A stretch of 64,000 nucleotides of DNA from Sporodiniella umbellata. Its lineage: Eukaryota; Mucoromycota; Mucoromycetes; Mucorales; Rhizopodaceae. This document shows positions 22,442 through 34,462 of this stretch, one piece after another (the first letter of the stretch is position 1; every line of letters starts with the position of its first letter). Position numbers and translations under genes: made by a program. The stretch is from positions 124,001 to 188,000 of the forward strand of contig JAIXMR010000024.1 in assembly GCA_025677835.1 (NCBI GenBank), read 5' to 3'. The notes beneath the pieces were generated by a model. That model had not been told where the DNA came from, did no database searches, and worked only from the letters and a program-made list of their open reading frames with translations.

Positions 22442-25309
22442 ATGTTTTGGCGTTTCGGTTTTAGTAATTCAGCACTAGATGGCCTTTTAGATAAGGCAGA
22501 TGTTACCTTAGAAGAAGTCCTAGACGAAGACGATTTGCTCCAGGAGGCAAAATCGTCTAATCTCAAGTTGATTGATTTGTAAATACGCTTGTACGCGTTC
22601 TTTGTTACCATTCCTCTTAACACTGTTGTTGTATAGCCTATGCAAACCCGACAAAATAAAGAAACTGTTGAATTACATCATTGCTGACGATTTAGAGGAT
22701 ACCCAGCGATTAAAGTAAACAGGCTCTTCCCCCCCTCCTCCTCCTCCCTAACTATTGCTTACAATATAAACCTAGATATTCTTTTCTTGCGAGCGAAATT
22801 ATTGCATGTGAGCTACAATCGGTTATTGATATGATCGTTATTGAACAAAGAAACGAGTTACTCGTTCCATTTTGGTCATACCTTGATAAACCAGCCCAAC
22901 CTAGAAGACGTGCCTCAGATACAAACTCAGAGAATAATGGACTAAACTCGTTGCAAGCCTCTTACTTTTGTAAAACAATATGCGTTTTACTTTCAAAATA
23001 TCCTGTTGAGGTAAAAAGTTGCGTTGTTTACTTTCACTGACGACTGTACATAGATGATGGGTTTTATACAATCAAATCCTGAGAATTTAAAAAAGATCTT
23101 GGGCCATTTACAAACCTCTGCCATCACGGATTTGTTGCTTACTTTAGTTCGTATGGAAGAATTACGTGAAGGAAAGGGTGTTGTTAAGGTAGATGGCTTG
23201 TATTATTGATTCCCCAACTAACATGTTAAAAGTGGCTAAGTGAAAACGGTTTGCTGGAAGATTTGATAGACAGATTGGATCCATATTTGGATAGTGAAGT
23301 AAATATATATAGTTACGATCACAACCAACATCTCCTCCCCCTTTTTTTTTATAGGAGCACTCAATTGCGCAACAATGTATATGTGAAATTGTCCGTATGT
23401 CACAGACCAGTTTGCCTGAATCACCCAGTATTGGATGTAACGAGTTAATTATTCAGCTGAAGAGGTAAGATAGTATATTCATACAGAAAGGAAGAAATTG
23501 ACTTTGGTTTACACAAAGTGAAGCATCCATGCAAAAGTTGACGAGATTCATGCTGGACTCTGGACCTAATGCCACATCGACATTAGTCAATGGTGTGTCA
23601 ATTATTATAGATATTATTCGGCACAATAATGCAGATCTTGAATCCGATCCCGCTGCCAACGGCATATATGGATACTCGTCTACTATCCGACCAACACCTG
23701 TATCTTTGGCAGAAATGCTTAACGTTATGAGTGAGCACATACCTGAATTCACTCAACTATTGTTAAAGCCCAGATCTACAGTAAACTATCTCTCCGTATG
23801 CATCTGCGCTCATACTCACTTTTATTAGAACGGTCCAATGCGAACAACTTTAGGCGATATAGAACCCCTTGGCTTTGAAAGACTAAAAATATGCGAATTG
23901 TTTGCCGAATTACTTCACTGTTCGAACATGTCCAATCTTAATCACTTCAACGAGGAAGAGCCAGTAAGAGAGCTATCAGTGGGCGATACTCTCAAATCAC
24001 AATTTGTTAAACACAAGGCCATGCCTATTTGTATTGTAAGTGTAAAGTTCAGGCAGTCCAGAACTAACGGTTTTCAGGATCTTTTTTTCACTTTCCCTTG
24101 GAATAACTTTTTGCATTATGTGGTCTATGATATGCTCCATCAAGTTTTAAACGGTCGAATGGACGTTGGACTAAATCGTCAGTTAGTGCTTTCTATCTTA
24201 AAAGAAGGCCAGTTAACTGGAAAGATTGTAGCCGCTCAAAAGGCGAACGACGAAGAATGGTAAGAAAGCTATTTACATACCGAGGGTTTCTATACTCATC
24301 TGCATACAGCGCTAAACCAAAGGGGATGAGAGCAGGCTATATGGGTCATTTAACATTCATATCTGACGAAATCATGAAGTTGTTTGAAGGCTATCCAGAG
24401 ACAATTGTATTAGCGGTTCAAGAAGATATAGATATGGAAAGCTGGTCTGCTTATTGCAACAATGAGTTGAAGGAGACCAAAGATAGAGATCAGCTTCCGC
24501 TTGGTGGACTGCGCCCTTCAGAAGATATGGACATGCCCCCAACTGATGAAGAAGACAATGTAGATATATTGGACGATGCGCCAGCTTCCCAGGTACGAGT
24601 TTGGCTGCATTTCCTCTTGGAGGTCGAGAGCTAACCGCATTTTAGTATTCAAGATTTTTAGCACAGCGTAGTATGGGCCATACTTTAGATGACGATACCG
24701 AGGAAAGCGACTTTTGGTTAAAGTAAGCGTATCTTAAAACCAGTTTTTTCATTGGATGCTAACCCCAAATCAGTGGAAGAGAGGATTTCAATGGAGAGTA
24801 TGAATATTCTGGAAATACTATTCGTCTAAACACAGGGGTCGAGGACGATGAGGACGATGAAGATGAAGAAGATGACGACAATGAAGAAGAATACGAAGAG
24901 GTAGAAATTGAGGAGCATAATAGTTTAAGCTAAGCAATTATAGGGTCATATCACACCTGACTGGACTAGAAATTTTACACAGCTTTCACAGCCAAATGTT
25001 CTTCGTCGTATCCCTAGTCACGTAGTCAACGAAACTGAAGAGTATGATGAAGAATTCGATCACTTGGCCGACGTCCAAGAAGTGGAAAGACGGGCAGCCT
25101 TTGGTCAAAGAGAAGAAGAAGAATACTTTGGAGACTTTGAAAGCGCCAATGAAACAACGCATGAAATAACAAAACAAATGGAAACACTGGATGTTAATAG
25201 AAATGAAGATCATTTAGTTAGAGCAGTAAAAACAAGAGAAGAAGAGGAACACATCAAGCAAAAAAAGGATTTCCAATGCGGTGTTGAAGAGCAAGAGGGA
25301 GAGATCTGA
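22442..25309 (+). CDS. SAP190: SAPS-domain protein, Sit4/PP6 phosphatase-associated regulator
   Basis: Thirteen exons join in frame (2265 nt, 754 residues): 22442-22578, 22637-22714, 22776-23010, 23054-23188, 23233-23298, 23355-23464, 23519-23780, 23829-24035, 24078-24259, 24310-24592, 24646-24722, 24774-24900 and 24944-25309. The start MFWRFGF and the patterns LEEVLDEDDLLQEAKS, LCKPDKIKKLLNYI, LGFERLKICELFAELLHCSNM and PKGMRAGYMGHL are SAPS hallmarks. SAPS proteins (yeast SAP155/185/190, animal PPP6R) bind the Sit4/PP6 catalytic subunit and act in cell-cycle and TOR-linked signalling. The C-terminus is strongly acidic and ends in a Glu-rich helix. All introns are short GT-AG. Confidence 0.92.
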
Positions 25310-26053
25310 GTTTTTCCCTTCATCTAAAACCCAACTACATGCACAAAAAAAAAAAAAAAAAACAAAAACAACCAAAACTTACACTCACACATCCTCACTT
25401 GTATAAAATTATTTTGTATGAATTGTTAAACCTTGCTTCTCCCTCTTATTAATACTTTTTCTTGTACAGTCAATTGAAGTTGGTTAAATTTTATGAAAAA
25501 AATAAATACATTAAATCCTTGTATCCGCTTAGAGTTTAATGTTTTATAAGATTTAGCCTCTTATCAATATCGCCCTTATGGGGTTCTAAGTCTGATAGTC
25601 TTAATTTAATATTTGGCAAGACTGCATAAACGCGCACCGTAGGAGCTTCAACCTTCCATGGGCTCTACGTGGGACTGCGATTAAGCCGTCACAACAAAAA
25701 AAAAAGAAAATCATTTTTTTGCAGGTACTTGTCAAAAGTTGTGCTTTTCTAATTTATCAAAACAAAAGAAATCATCAGCGGTCGAGAAAGAAGCATTCTG
25801 CAACCATTATCCAGTAGCACCTTTTGTCTTTTTTTTTTTTTTTTTTTGCTCTGTTTTTCTCAAAAACACTCTCAGCTTTTAGCTTTTACACCATTTTCTT
25901 TTCCCTTTTGATTATCGAGATAAAATGAAAGAACAAGTCATTGATAATACACCAAAAAAACTGTACATTCAAAAAAAAAAAAAAAAAAAAAAAGCAACTT
26001 GAAACGAATTTAGACTCACATGAAACTTTAGTCGATACCTTCAGTTTGGTGTC
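25310..26053. other. intergenic region before RPC1
   Basis: About 740 bp containing A tracts (25345-25361, 25972-25993), a T tract (25831-25847) and AATAAA-like signals near 25500 that probably end the SAPS transcript. The RPC1 promoter must lie here. No gene is visible. Confidence 0.5.
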
Positions 26054-29000
26054 ATGTCTCCTCAGAACATGGTGAAGATTGCTGAATTTGAAGTTACTCA
26101 GCGAGATCTGTATAAACCTGAAAGTCGTATTCCTGTCAGAAATGGTGTTTTGGATTTAAGATTGGTATATTTCTTAGTTTCTTTTTCAAAAAAAAACAAC
26201 GCTGAAATCAACCGTACCAACTGCAAACTTACATTTCAAATAGGGTACGACACTTAAAAACGCTTTTTGCGAAACTTGCGGTGAAAAAATGCAAGATTGC
26301 GCTGGCCATTGGGGTTATATCAAGTTAGTTTTACCCATTTTTCACGTGGGTTACTTTAGACCTGTTATTAACATTCTGCAAGAAATCTGTAAGGTAGAGT
26401 GTTTTGTTTATACTTTGACTATTACTTTGAAACTTATTATAAACAGACTTGTAGTCGTGTGATGATGGAAGAACCTGACCGTAGAATGTACTTGAGGCGG
26501 TTAAGATCACCAGGATTGGATAATTTGACGCGAAATCGTATTCTCAAACAGATTCAAGAAAAATGCAAAAAGGTGACTTACTGTATGTACTGTAACGAAG
26601 TAAACGGCGTTGTCAAGAAAGTAGGACCTATGAAAATCACGCATGACAAATATCGATTGAAACGAGTAGCAGATGAAGCCGAGCAGTTTAAGAAGACATT
26701 TGAAGCAGCCACCGCAACTATGCCGGAATTGAAAGCACACGTCAACAAGGCACAGGACGATTTGAATCCTTTGCGTGTTTTGAGATTGTTTCAGCGAATT
26801 ACGCCTGAAGATTGTGAGCTGATTGGTTTAAGTGAGGAATACGGTCGTCCCGAATGGTATATTTGGCAGTATTTACCTGTACCCCCTGCCTGTGTACGTC
26901 CTTCAGTAGTTCAAGAGGACAATACTAGTAACGAAGACGATTTGACAGCAAAATTGACCGAGATTGTTTTTACAAATGCTATTATCAGAGCAGGACTGGA
27001 GCGAGGCGTAACAGTAATGAATCTGATGGAGCAATGGGAATTTTTACAACTGGCAGCGGCCTTATACATTAATAGTGAAATGCCTGGTGTATTGAACGCT
27101 ACATCTGGAAAGCCCTCTCGTGGTCTTTGCCAGCGTCTTAAAGGTAAACAGGGTCGTTTCAGAGGTAATTTGTCTGGTAAGCGTGTCGATTTCTCTGGCC
27201 GTACTGTCATTTCCCCTGATCCCAATATGCGAATTGATCAAGTTGCTGTCCCTGAGCGTGTAGCAAAAGTGCTTACATTTCCTGAAAGAGTCAACAGACA
27301 CAATATTTACAAGCTCCGTCAGAACATTATTAATGGGCCATCTGTTCATCCTGGTGCCAACTACGTAGAAAAGCCTAATGGTTTCAAACGTTTTTTGAAG
27401 TTTGGTAATAGACAAGAGATTGCTGCCGATCTACAAATTGGTGATTTAGTCGAGCGTCACTTGTCTGACAACGACGTTGTTCTTTTCAATCGTCAACCTT
27501 CTCTTCACAGACTTTCTATCATGGCTCACTTTGCTAAGGTTATGCCTTGGAGAACATTCCGTTTCAACGAATGTGTTTGCTCGCCCTATAACGCTGATTT
27601 TGATGGTGATGAAATGAATATGCATCTTCCTCAAACACAAGAAGCTAAAGCAGAAGCAATGGAACTTATGGGTGTAAGTTACATGGAAAACATAAAACAT
27701 GGCTAAAAAAAAGTCTCTTAGGTTAAAAACAATCTTGTTACACCTCGTAACGGCGAACCTCTGATTGCAGCTACACAAGATTTCATTACAGCATCATATT
27801 TGTTATCCCATAAGGATACATTCTATACCCGTGGCGAATTTACTCAAGCATGTTCTATGATGTGTGATGCCGATCTTAAAATAGATCTTCCGCCCCCAGT
27901 TGTCTGGAAGCCACAAAGATTGTGGACAGGCAAACAAGTGTTTAACGTGCTCTTCAGGCCCAATAAAGAGAGTAATGTTTTAGTAAACTTAGAAGCCAAG
28001 ACAAAGTCGTTTGAAAAGAAAGAAGGTCGATTGCCTGATATGTGCCCCAATGATGGCTGGCTTGTAGTTCAAAATAGTGAAATTATGTGTGGTCTCGTTG
28101 ATAAGGCTGTTGTAGGTGATGGTAACAAGAACTCTGTATTCTATGTTGTTTTACGTGATTATGGGCCGATAGAAGCTGCTAAATGTATGAATCGCTTGGC
28201 TAAGTTATGTGCTCGATGGTTAGCTAATCGTGGTTTCTCTATTGGTATTAGCGATGTCACTCCTGGAGAAAGACTGAGCCGCATAAAATACGACGAAGTT
28301 GAAACAGCTTATGCCAAGTGTGATGATGTAATTGCAAAGTATAAATCTGGACAACTAGATACTATGCCCGGTTGTAACGAAGAAGAGACTATGGAGTCTA
28401 TTGTATCTGGCATTCTATCTGCTGTTCGTGGAGACTTAGGTAAAGTCTGTATGCAGGAACTAAACATGTATAATTCCCCAAGTATCATGGCCCGGTGTGG
28501 TTCTAAAGGTTCCCAAATTAACGTATCTCAAATGGTTGCTTGTGTCGGTCAACAGATTATTAGTGGTACTCGTATTCCTAACGGTTTCCAAGATCGTTCT
28601 CTGCCTCACTTTTTGAAGCACTCAAAATCGCCACCTGCTAAGGGTTTTGTTCGTAACAGTTTTTTCACTGGCTTGAGTCCTACTGAATTCCTTTTCCACG
28701 CTATCTCTGGTCGTGAAGGTCTGGTTGATACAGCCGTTAAAACAGCCGAAACAGGTTATATGGCTAGACGTTTGATGAAAGCTTTTGAGGATTTAACAAC
28801 CCACTATGATCTTTCTGTACGTAACTCTGAAGGTGCTATGCTTCAGTTCATATATGGTGCTGATGGTTTGGATCCAATGACTATTGAAGGTGATGGTGTT
28901 CCTGTCGAGTTCTCCCGTAATCTGAAACACGTCCAAGAAATTACACCAGTGAGTGAAGACCGTGGCCTGTTACCTTGGGAAATCATTCACATTACTGAGC

Positions 29001-30352
29001 AAGAGCTCAAAACCGATACATGGCAAAAAACATGTTTGCCATCTTTCATTGAAATGGTTACCAACTTTGTACGCGACAAGATTGCCGGTAAATTGGCCAA
29101 GATTAGAAAGACGCATGGTCTTCAGTCCGGATTAGCTATGCCTGACGAAGACTATATGGATATCGATATTGACGAAGATGAAGAAGAAGCTGTGAAGATT
29201 GTAGTGCGTAATTTGTTCTTGGTGACCGAACGTCAACTTCGAGACTATCTTCATGTCTGCATGTCTAAATACATGAAAGCCAAGATAGAACCTGGTACTG
29301 CTGTAGGTGCTATTGGTGCTCAATCTATTGGTGAGCCTGGTACCCAGATGACATTGAAAACCTTTCACTTTGCTGGTGTTGCCAGTATGAATATTACATT
29401 GGGTGTACCTCGTATCAAGGAAATCATCAATGCTGCTAAGGTGATCTCTACTCCTATCATTACCTGCCAACTTCATTCAGATAAGGATGTAAGAGCTGCT
29501 CGTGTTGTTAAGGGGCGTATTGAAAAAACAACACTTGGGGACATTGCAGTTTACATGGAAGAAGTTTATGAACCCAACGAAACATATATATTGATTCGTG
29601 TGGATTTGGAAGCTGTAAACCGACTTCAATTGGAAACCAGTCTTCACCAGATTGCGCACGCCATCAAAACTGCGCCTAAGCTAAAGATGGGCCAATTGGA
29701 TGTTCAAACAAGTCGACCTGATAACATTCGTGTTTATGTTCATGCAAAACAAGAAGAGTCTATGTATTATAACCTGAAGGCCCTTAAACGTGTGTTATCG
29801 TCTGTTGTGGTTACTGGCTTACCTCCTGTAGTAAGAGCTGTAATCAGTGAAAAACAAGGAGGCAAGGGATCCAAACAATTGCTGGTTGAAGGTTACGGTT
29901 TACTTGAAGTGATGACAACAGATGGTGTGATTGGCCACCAAACTACATCTAATCATGTCATGGAAGTGGCTGATGTCTTGGGAATTGAAGCAGCAAGAAA
30001 CACAATTATTCATGAAATCACCATGACTATGGAGTCTCACGGTATGACTATCGATCATCGACATGTATTTTTGTTGGGAGATATCATGACAAGTAAAGGC
30101 GAAGTGCTTGGTATTACTCGGTTTGGTATATCCAAGATGAAGGACAGTGTTATGAGTATTGCTTCTTTTGAAAAGACAACAGATCACTTGTTCGAAGCTT
30201 CGTTATATAGTAAGCGCGATGCTATTGTTGGTGTGTCAGAACAAATCATCATGGGTATTCCTATGTCTATCGGTACTGGTCTGTTCAAACTGATTCATAA
30301 GTCTCTCAATCAAAATATTCCCTCCCCCAGACCTTTACTTTTTGATATTTAA
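26054..30352 (+). CDS. RPC1: RNA polymerase III largest subunit
   Basis: Four exons (26054-26164, 26244-26393, 26447-27673, 27722-30352) join in frame to 1372 residues, close to the family length. It has the N-terminal zinc-site Cys pattern ([19 protein letters not shown]), and [18 protein letters not shown]. The catalytic metal-binding [15 protein letters not shown] is intact. The trigger loop/bridge region ends ...[20 protein letters not shown]. The pattern matches Pol III (RPC160/POLR3A) rather than Pol I or II: there is no heptad-repeat tail and the protein ends shortly after [10 protein letters not shown]. The enzyme transcribes tRNA, 5S rRNA and U6 genes. It converges on the chitin synthase gene with a 108-bp gap. 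Confidence 0.96.
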
Positions 30353-30460
30353 ATACATGTATTCAATAAAATGCTTTTTTTTTTTTATCTTTATTTTCAA
30401 GTGCTAAGTATATATAATGAGAAGAGAATTAAGGTAAAAATACAAATGCTTTTTTTTTCT

Positions 30461-33400
30461 TTAATGCTTTGGTTGAATTGTTGCTGATTGAGGTCTATAA
30501 GTAGGATAGTAACCTGAGCCAGCTTTGGCAGGAGCTTCCTTGCTGGGGTCAAAATAGTGTGTCGGTGGTGGATGATTAGAAATGTCCGTCATATAAGATG
30601 TCTGTGAGACAGAGTCGTCATCCTGTGCTATCAAACGCCTTTCCTCTTCTATTTCACGCATTTTCTGCTCTTTTCTTTCTCTTCTTCTATTGGATCTTAT
30701 CCGCCTTCTTTCATAATCTTCCCATCGTTTGAGCGGCACTTTGGAGGGGTCAAACACACCGTCTTTTTTTGAGTGATCCTCCTTTGTTTCGCCTTCTACT
30801 TTACGAGTTTCTCCCCACGAAAAGTCGTCAAAATGCCAAAAAGCATAAACAGGCAGGACAAAATTCCATATTGGAAGGGCAAATAAATAGATAATCATCC
30901 AGGTCAAATATACCCACTTGCGCGTAGTAATCAAAATCAAAAGAGCAGGTGAAAACAACACGATGATTAACAAAATTAAAGGAATAGCAGCTGAAATACT
31001 AGTGATTTGAGTTTTAGCCATTGAGATAATCAACACTGCTGTCAAGACTATTGCAACAGGTAGAGTCAGAGTACCTACAAGATCCATCATAACCACAAAT
31101 TGCATCGAGAAACAGAAAGTACCACACAAATTCCTAACCAAAACTAATTCAAAAAGGTTGTGGATTGTAGAATTTATCCAGCGACGACGTTGAGAGAGTA
31201 AAACTTTGAATTCATCAGGAACCACAGTTTTACATATTGCTTGCGGTGTAAAAACCATTTTTCGAAAAGGAAAATTACGCAACATAAGTGTGGTCAAAAA
31301 GCGGTCTTCTCCTAGTAACAATAAGTTTTTCTGGTGAAGTGTATCAATGGTGTTAGACGAATATTCTTGAACAATTTCTGGTTTGGTAATAATAGGAACC
31401 CAGTCGCCGTCTCCCTTACGAGCCTTTAGACGGTACATACAAAAACAACCAGGTAGACAGGTTACACCACCAAAGACAGCTTCAAATCCTTTGGCCAGAT
31501 GATGAGATATAAAATATTCATATACTTGAATCGCTGTAACCCAAGAGTCGCGTTTGTTTGCAATTTTTGTCTCACCACACAAACCCATGATCAAGTTGTC
31601 ATTTACCATACAATTTACTAAAAGACGCATTGAGCTTGTGTATACTTTGGTATCAGCGTCCACCTTTTTTAGGGGAAAACAAGATAAAGTTATTAATATA
31701 TATACATATACATATATAAATGTATCTAAGGTAATATATGTATTTACCATTAAAACAAGTTCAAAATAATCAGGGGTTACACCCATCAAGTATTGAATTT
31801 TTCTAAACAGCTCGTAATCTAAAGGGGTCATACGATCATTATACGTTACTCTACTGAAGAAGTTCATCAAAATTAATTGGGAATCGCGTTTGCCACGGTT
31901 TCCTGACTTTGGCTTTCCCTGTTCATCTGGGTTGCCCACCTTTACGACTAATATCATAGGAACTTTGTGGCCTTTGCAGACATAGAAACCTGCGTAAACC
32001 TTAGCACAGTTGTGTTGTTTTGACCCGACAGCAACAGCAATGTACTCCATTGGCTCAGGATCCTTCATAGATTCGTCATCGAATGTGATCAAGCTCAAAC
32101 ACATTTCAGGCGTAGATAAAGTTTCTCCATGACCTGTGATCATTCCGTCCGCAATAACAAATAGTAACTTACGGTCATCCGGATAATCTGTCATAGAAAG
32201 AGACTCCACCGTACCACGGATCCCTTCCGTGTTTTCGGAATAACACGTGATCAACATCACAGAATAGAGATCGTTTCCCACTTCAACTCTTCTGAACACA
32301 CCAGAATCAGCCATATTGGACATTTCCATCTCGTTTTTCATCATAGCGCTACTTGGAGTTGGGGGCGGAGTACGGGATATCTTTCGTGAAATAAACCAAG
32401 AGAATATAAGTGCCATAAAGAAACGAGCAAGAACGATTGCAAGGACAATGGCTAGAGAACAAATCAAAATGATAGAAGCTACAAAACAACCTGTAGTTTT
32501 TTTGTCGATATGTCCAGCTCGGTATTTTTGGACCAGGCAATTAACAGACGCTTTATATTCAGGCTTATGTACAAACAATTTAGTGCCATCACGCCCGCCT
32601 TTAGCCCAAGGGCTAGCAAGAACGACGCGAATAATATGATCAAGTGAGTCTCCTGGTATAGGCGTAGGATAAGTCTGGATATAGGGATCCATATTGAGAA
32701 CATTTCCATCAATAACAAAGTAGTTGGTCAAATTGGTAGTGGCAAGCTGTTCCCAGTCAAAGCCAACCTTTTTTGTACTGTTTTTAAGTCCAAGCTGTTT
32801 TAAGCTTGTTGCACTCAAAGAACCAACGTAACACGTTCCAGATGTGCAAGGGCTGTGTAATACGGCTGCAAAGTTGGACGCGATTTTGTTTCCGGTTTTT
32901 AAGCAATCTGGAATATTTTCTCCATGTATAAAACTGTTGGTGATATCTGTTCCGGGTATTTGTGCGAGCTGATTAAAACTGATCGCTTTTGACACTGATT
33001 CTGAGATGTTAAACTGCCAGCCTAGAATTCCCAGCATATTGCCTAAAAGAAGGGGAAGCACAAGCCAAAAATAAGGAGAAGTGTTGGAAGGGAGTAAGTA
33101 AGGGCTGAAATATATTCTATAACCAAGAAAAAAAAAAACGCGTACCTGAATTTGTATCATTGTAAGTCAGATACGTCTGTTGATTAATTGATTGATCAGT
33201 AGGACACAATACAATATTTAAACCGATGGTAATAAACGCTACAAAACCACCCATACAAGCAATTATAAAGCAAAGTGTCATCTTCTCTCGCCACGCTTGC
33301 TGCATACTGGGATCGCCCATTTTAAACGCTTTTAAAAAGGGTGGTAGTGCCCAAAAGGTAACCATTCGAGAAAACAAGACCCATGGATCAAACAGACTTT

Positions 33401-33704
33401 GATTAGATGTGGGTTTGCCAGTCAAAAGAGGCGGCGGTTCTTGATATCGGTCTGGACGAATCAAAGTACGGCCTCTTTGAATATTTGAACTGGCATTGGC
33501 AATTGAGTTGGCGCCTGGAGCAATTCGCCGAGTAGGTGCACGTCCTAAAGTAGTCGCTCGTCGCCCAACAGAGTTTCCAAGATTCTCTTGATTATTATTA
33601 TTGAAATAATAGCTGTCAGTCGTAGATTGATATCCGTATTCGCTTCGTTGTAATTGCTCTCCACCTACACCACCATTAGGTGCTTCAGATCTTGCAGGTG
33701 GCAT
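30461..33704 (-). CDS. CHS3: class IV chitin synthase (Chs3-like)
   Basis: Three exons, 33704-33146, 33042-31748 and 31663-30461, join in frame to 1018 residues. N-terminal membrane segments are followed by an extracytoplasmic loop and the GT2 catalytic domain: VEVGNDLYSVMLITCYSE, then GVTCLPGCFCMYR, then LLLGEDRFLT, and QRRRWINST, the processive-synthase signature. Several C-terminal membrane helices and a very charged Arg/Lys/Glu tail follow. Class IV enzymes polymerise UDP-GlcNAc into chitin at the plasma membrane, and their chitin is often deacetylated to chitosan. The first intron is placed at 33145-33043 because only this choice keeps phase and gives NSGNMLGILGWQFNI, which fits the family; reading through instead creates a false hydrophobic segment. 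Confidence 0.93.
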
Positions 33705-34051
33705 TTATAATTTTTTCTTTTTATTTTCAAATAAAGATACAAGAAGTAAGAAGACAGGAGTGGCGAATAGAATAATCAAACTATTTATTTCAAGAAAAAA
33801 AAGGAGAGTACAAAAATAAAAATATAACAAATCTCGAATAAGGGGTGTAGGAAGGAGTGGAAGGGGAACCGAAAAAAAAAAAAATAAAGACATTTCAAAG
33901 ATAAAGAAAGGCATATAGAAAGTAGGAGAGGTATATTTTATCTTATAGCATAGTGTATCCCTAACAATAACATAATGTGACTGCCAAAAATATGGCTGTG
34001 GGCCACTACATGGCAAAATACATTCATATTGCTTCAAAATATGATAACTAC
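33705..34051. other. upstream region of chitin synthase
   Basis: AT-rich DNA upstream of the chitin synthase start, with no supported gene. A minus-strand ORF (33705-34037) runs through it but is largely Phe/Leu low-complexity and is probably 5' UTR or promoter DNA. Confidence 0.45.
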
Positions 34052-34462
34052 CTCAATGTGTCTCCTTTTTCTTTTGTATAGGAGTGTGAATGTTTGATAA
34101 TGAGCTATTTGTTGCAGTAACAATGCTTCATCAAGACTAAATTCGTGCTCAACCAAATCGGAAATCTTACCGTTTATTTTGTATCTAAAGGTCTGTATTA
34201 GAGTCGTATAAAATAATGGTGGATTGTCAATTGTAATATAAAACCGAGCAACCAGATACCAGTGTCGGAGATTGTCATTTTGGATGCATACATGTACAGA
34301 AGCATGTTTTGCATGAATACCTGTCTATAAAGCACACATGTGCGATATTGATTTTATTTGTTTGGAGGGTTATGTAAGCTTGTGATACCCTTCAGTATAG
34401 CTTTTGGCTTTGACAACGTACACGTATTTATCTCTTTAGCCGACAAAAACAGTATGATACGC
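34052..34462 (-). pseudogene. copy A of a duplicated, unrecognised coding sequence
   Basis: On the minus strand an open exon (34320-34052, 89 codons, no stop) lies between a consensus acceptor (TTTATAGACAG) and donor (GAG/GTAGTT). An earlier open segment (about 34462-34389) joins it in phase across a short GT-AG intron. The translation is protein-like (for example HASVHVCIQNDNLRHWYLV and ARFYITIDNPPLFY). A diverged direct copy lies 3.3 kb away. No start or stop codon for a full gene was found. I do not recognise the family. It may be a surviving fragment of a gene or of a mobile element. Confidence 0.45.

Noticed and set aside
33043..33145. Open reading frame linking the chitin synthase exons through a hydrophobic segment (SPYFWLVLPLLLG)
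   Set aside because: Using it as coding breaks phase with exon 1. As an intron (GTACGC...CTTTTAG) it restores phase and gives the family-like NSGNMLGILG; the hydrophobic look comes from its pyrimidine tract.
33705..34037. 110-codon minus ORF upstream of chitin synthase
   Set aside because: Phe/Leu-rich, compositionally like AT-rich noncoding DNA, and located in the expected 5' leader.
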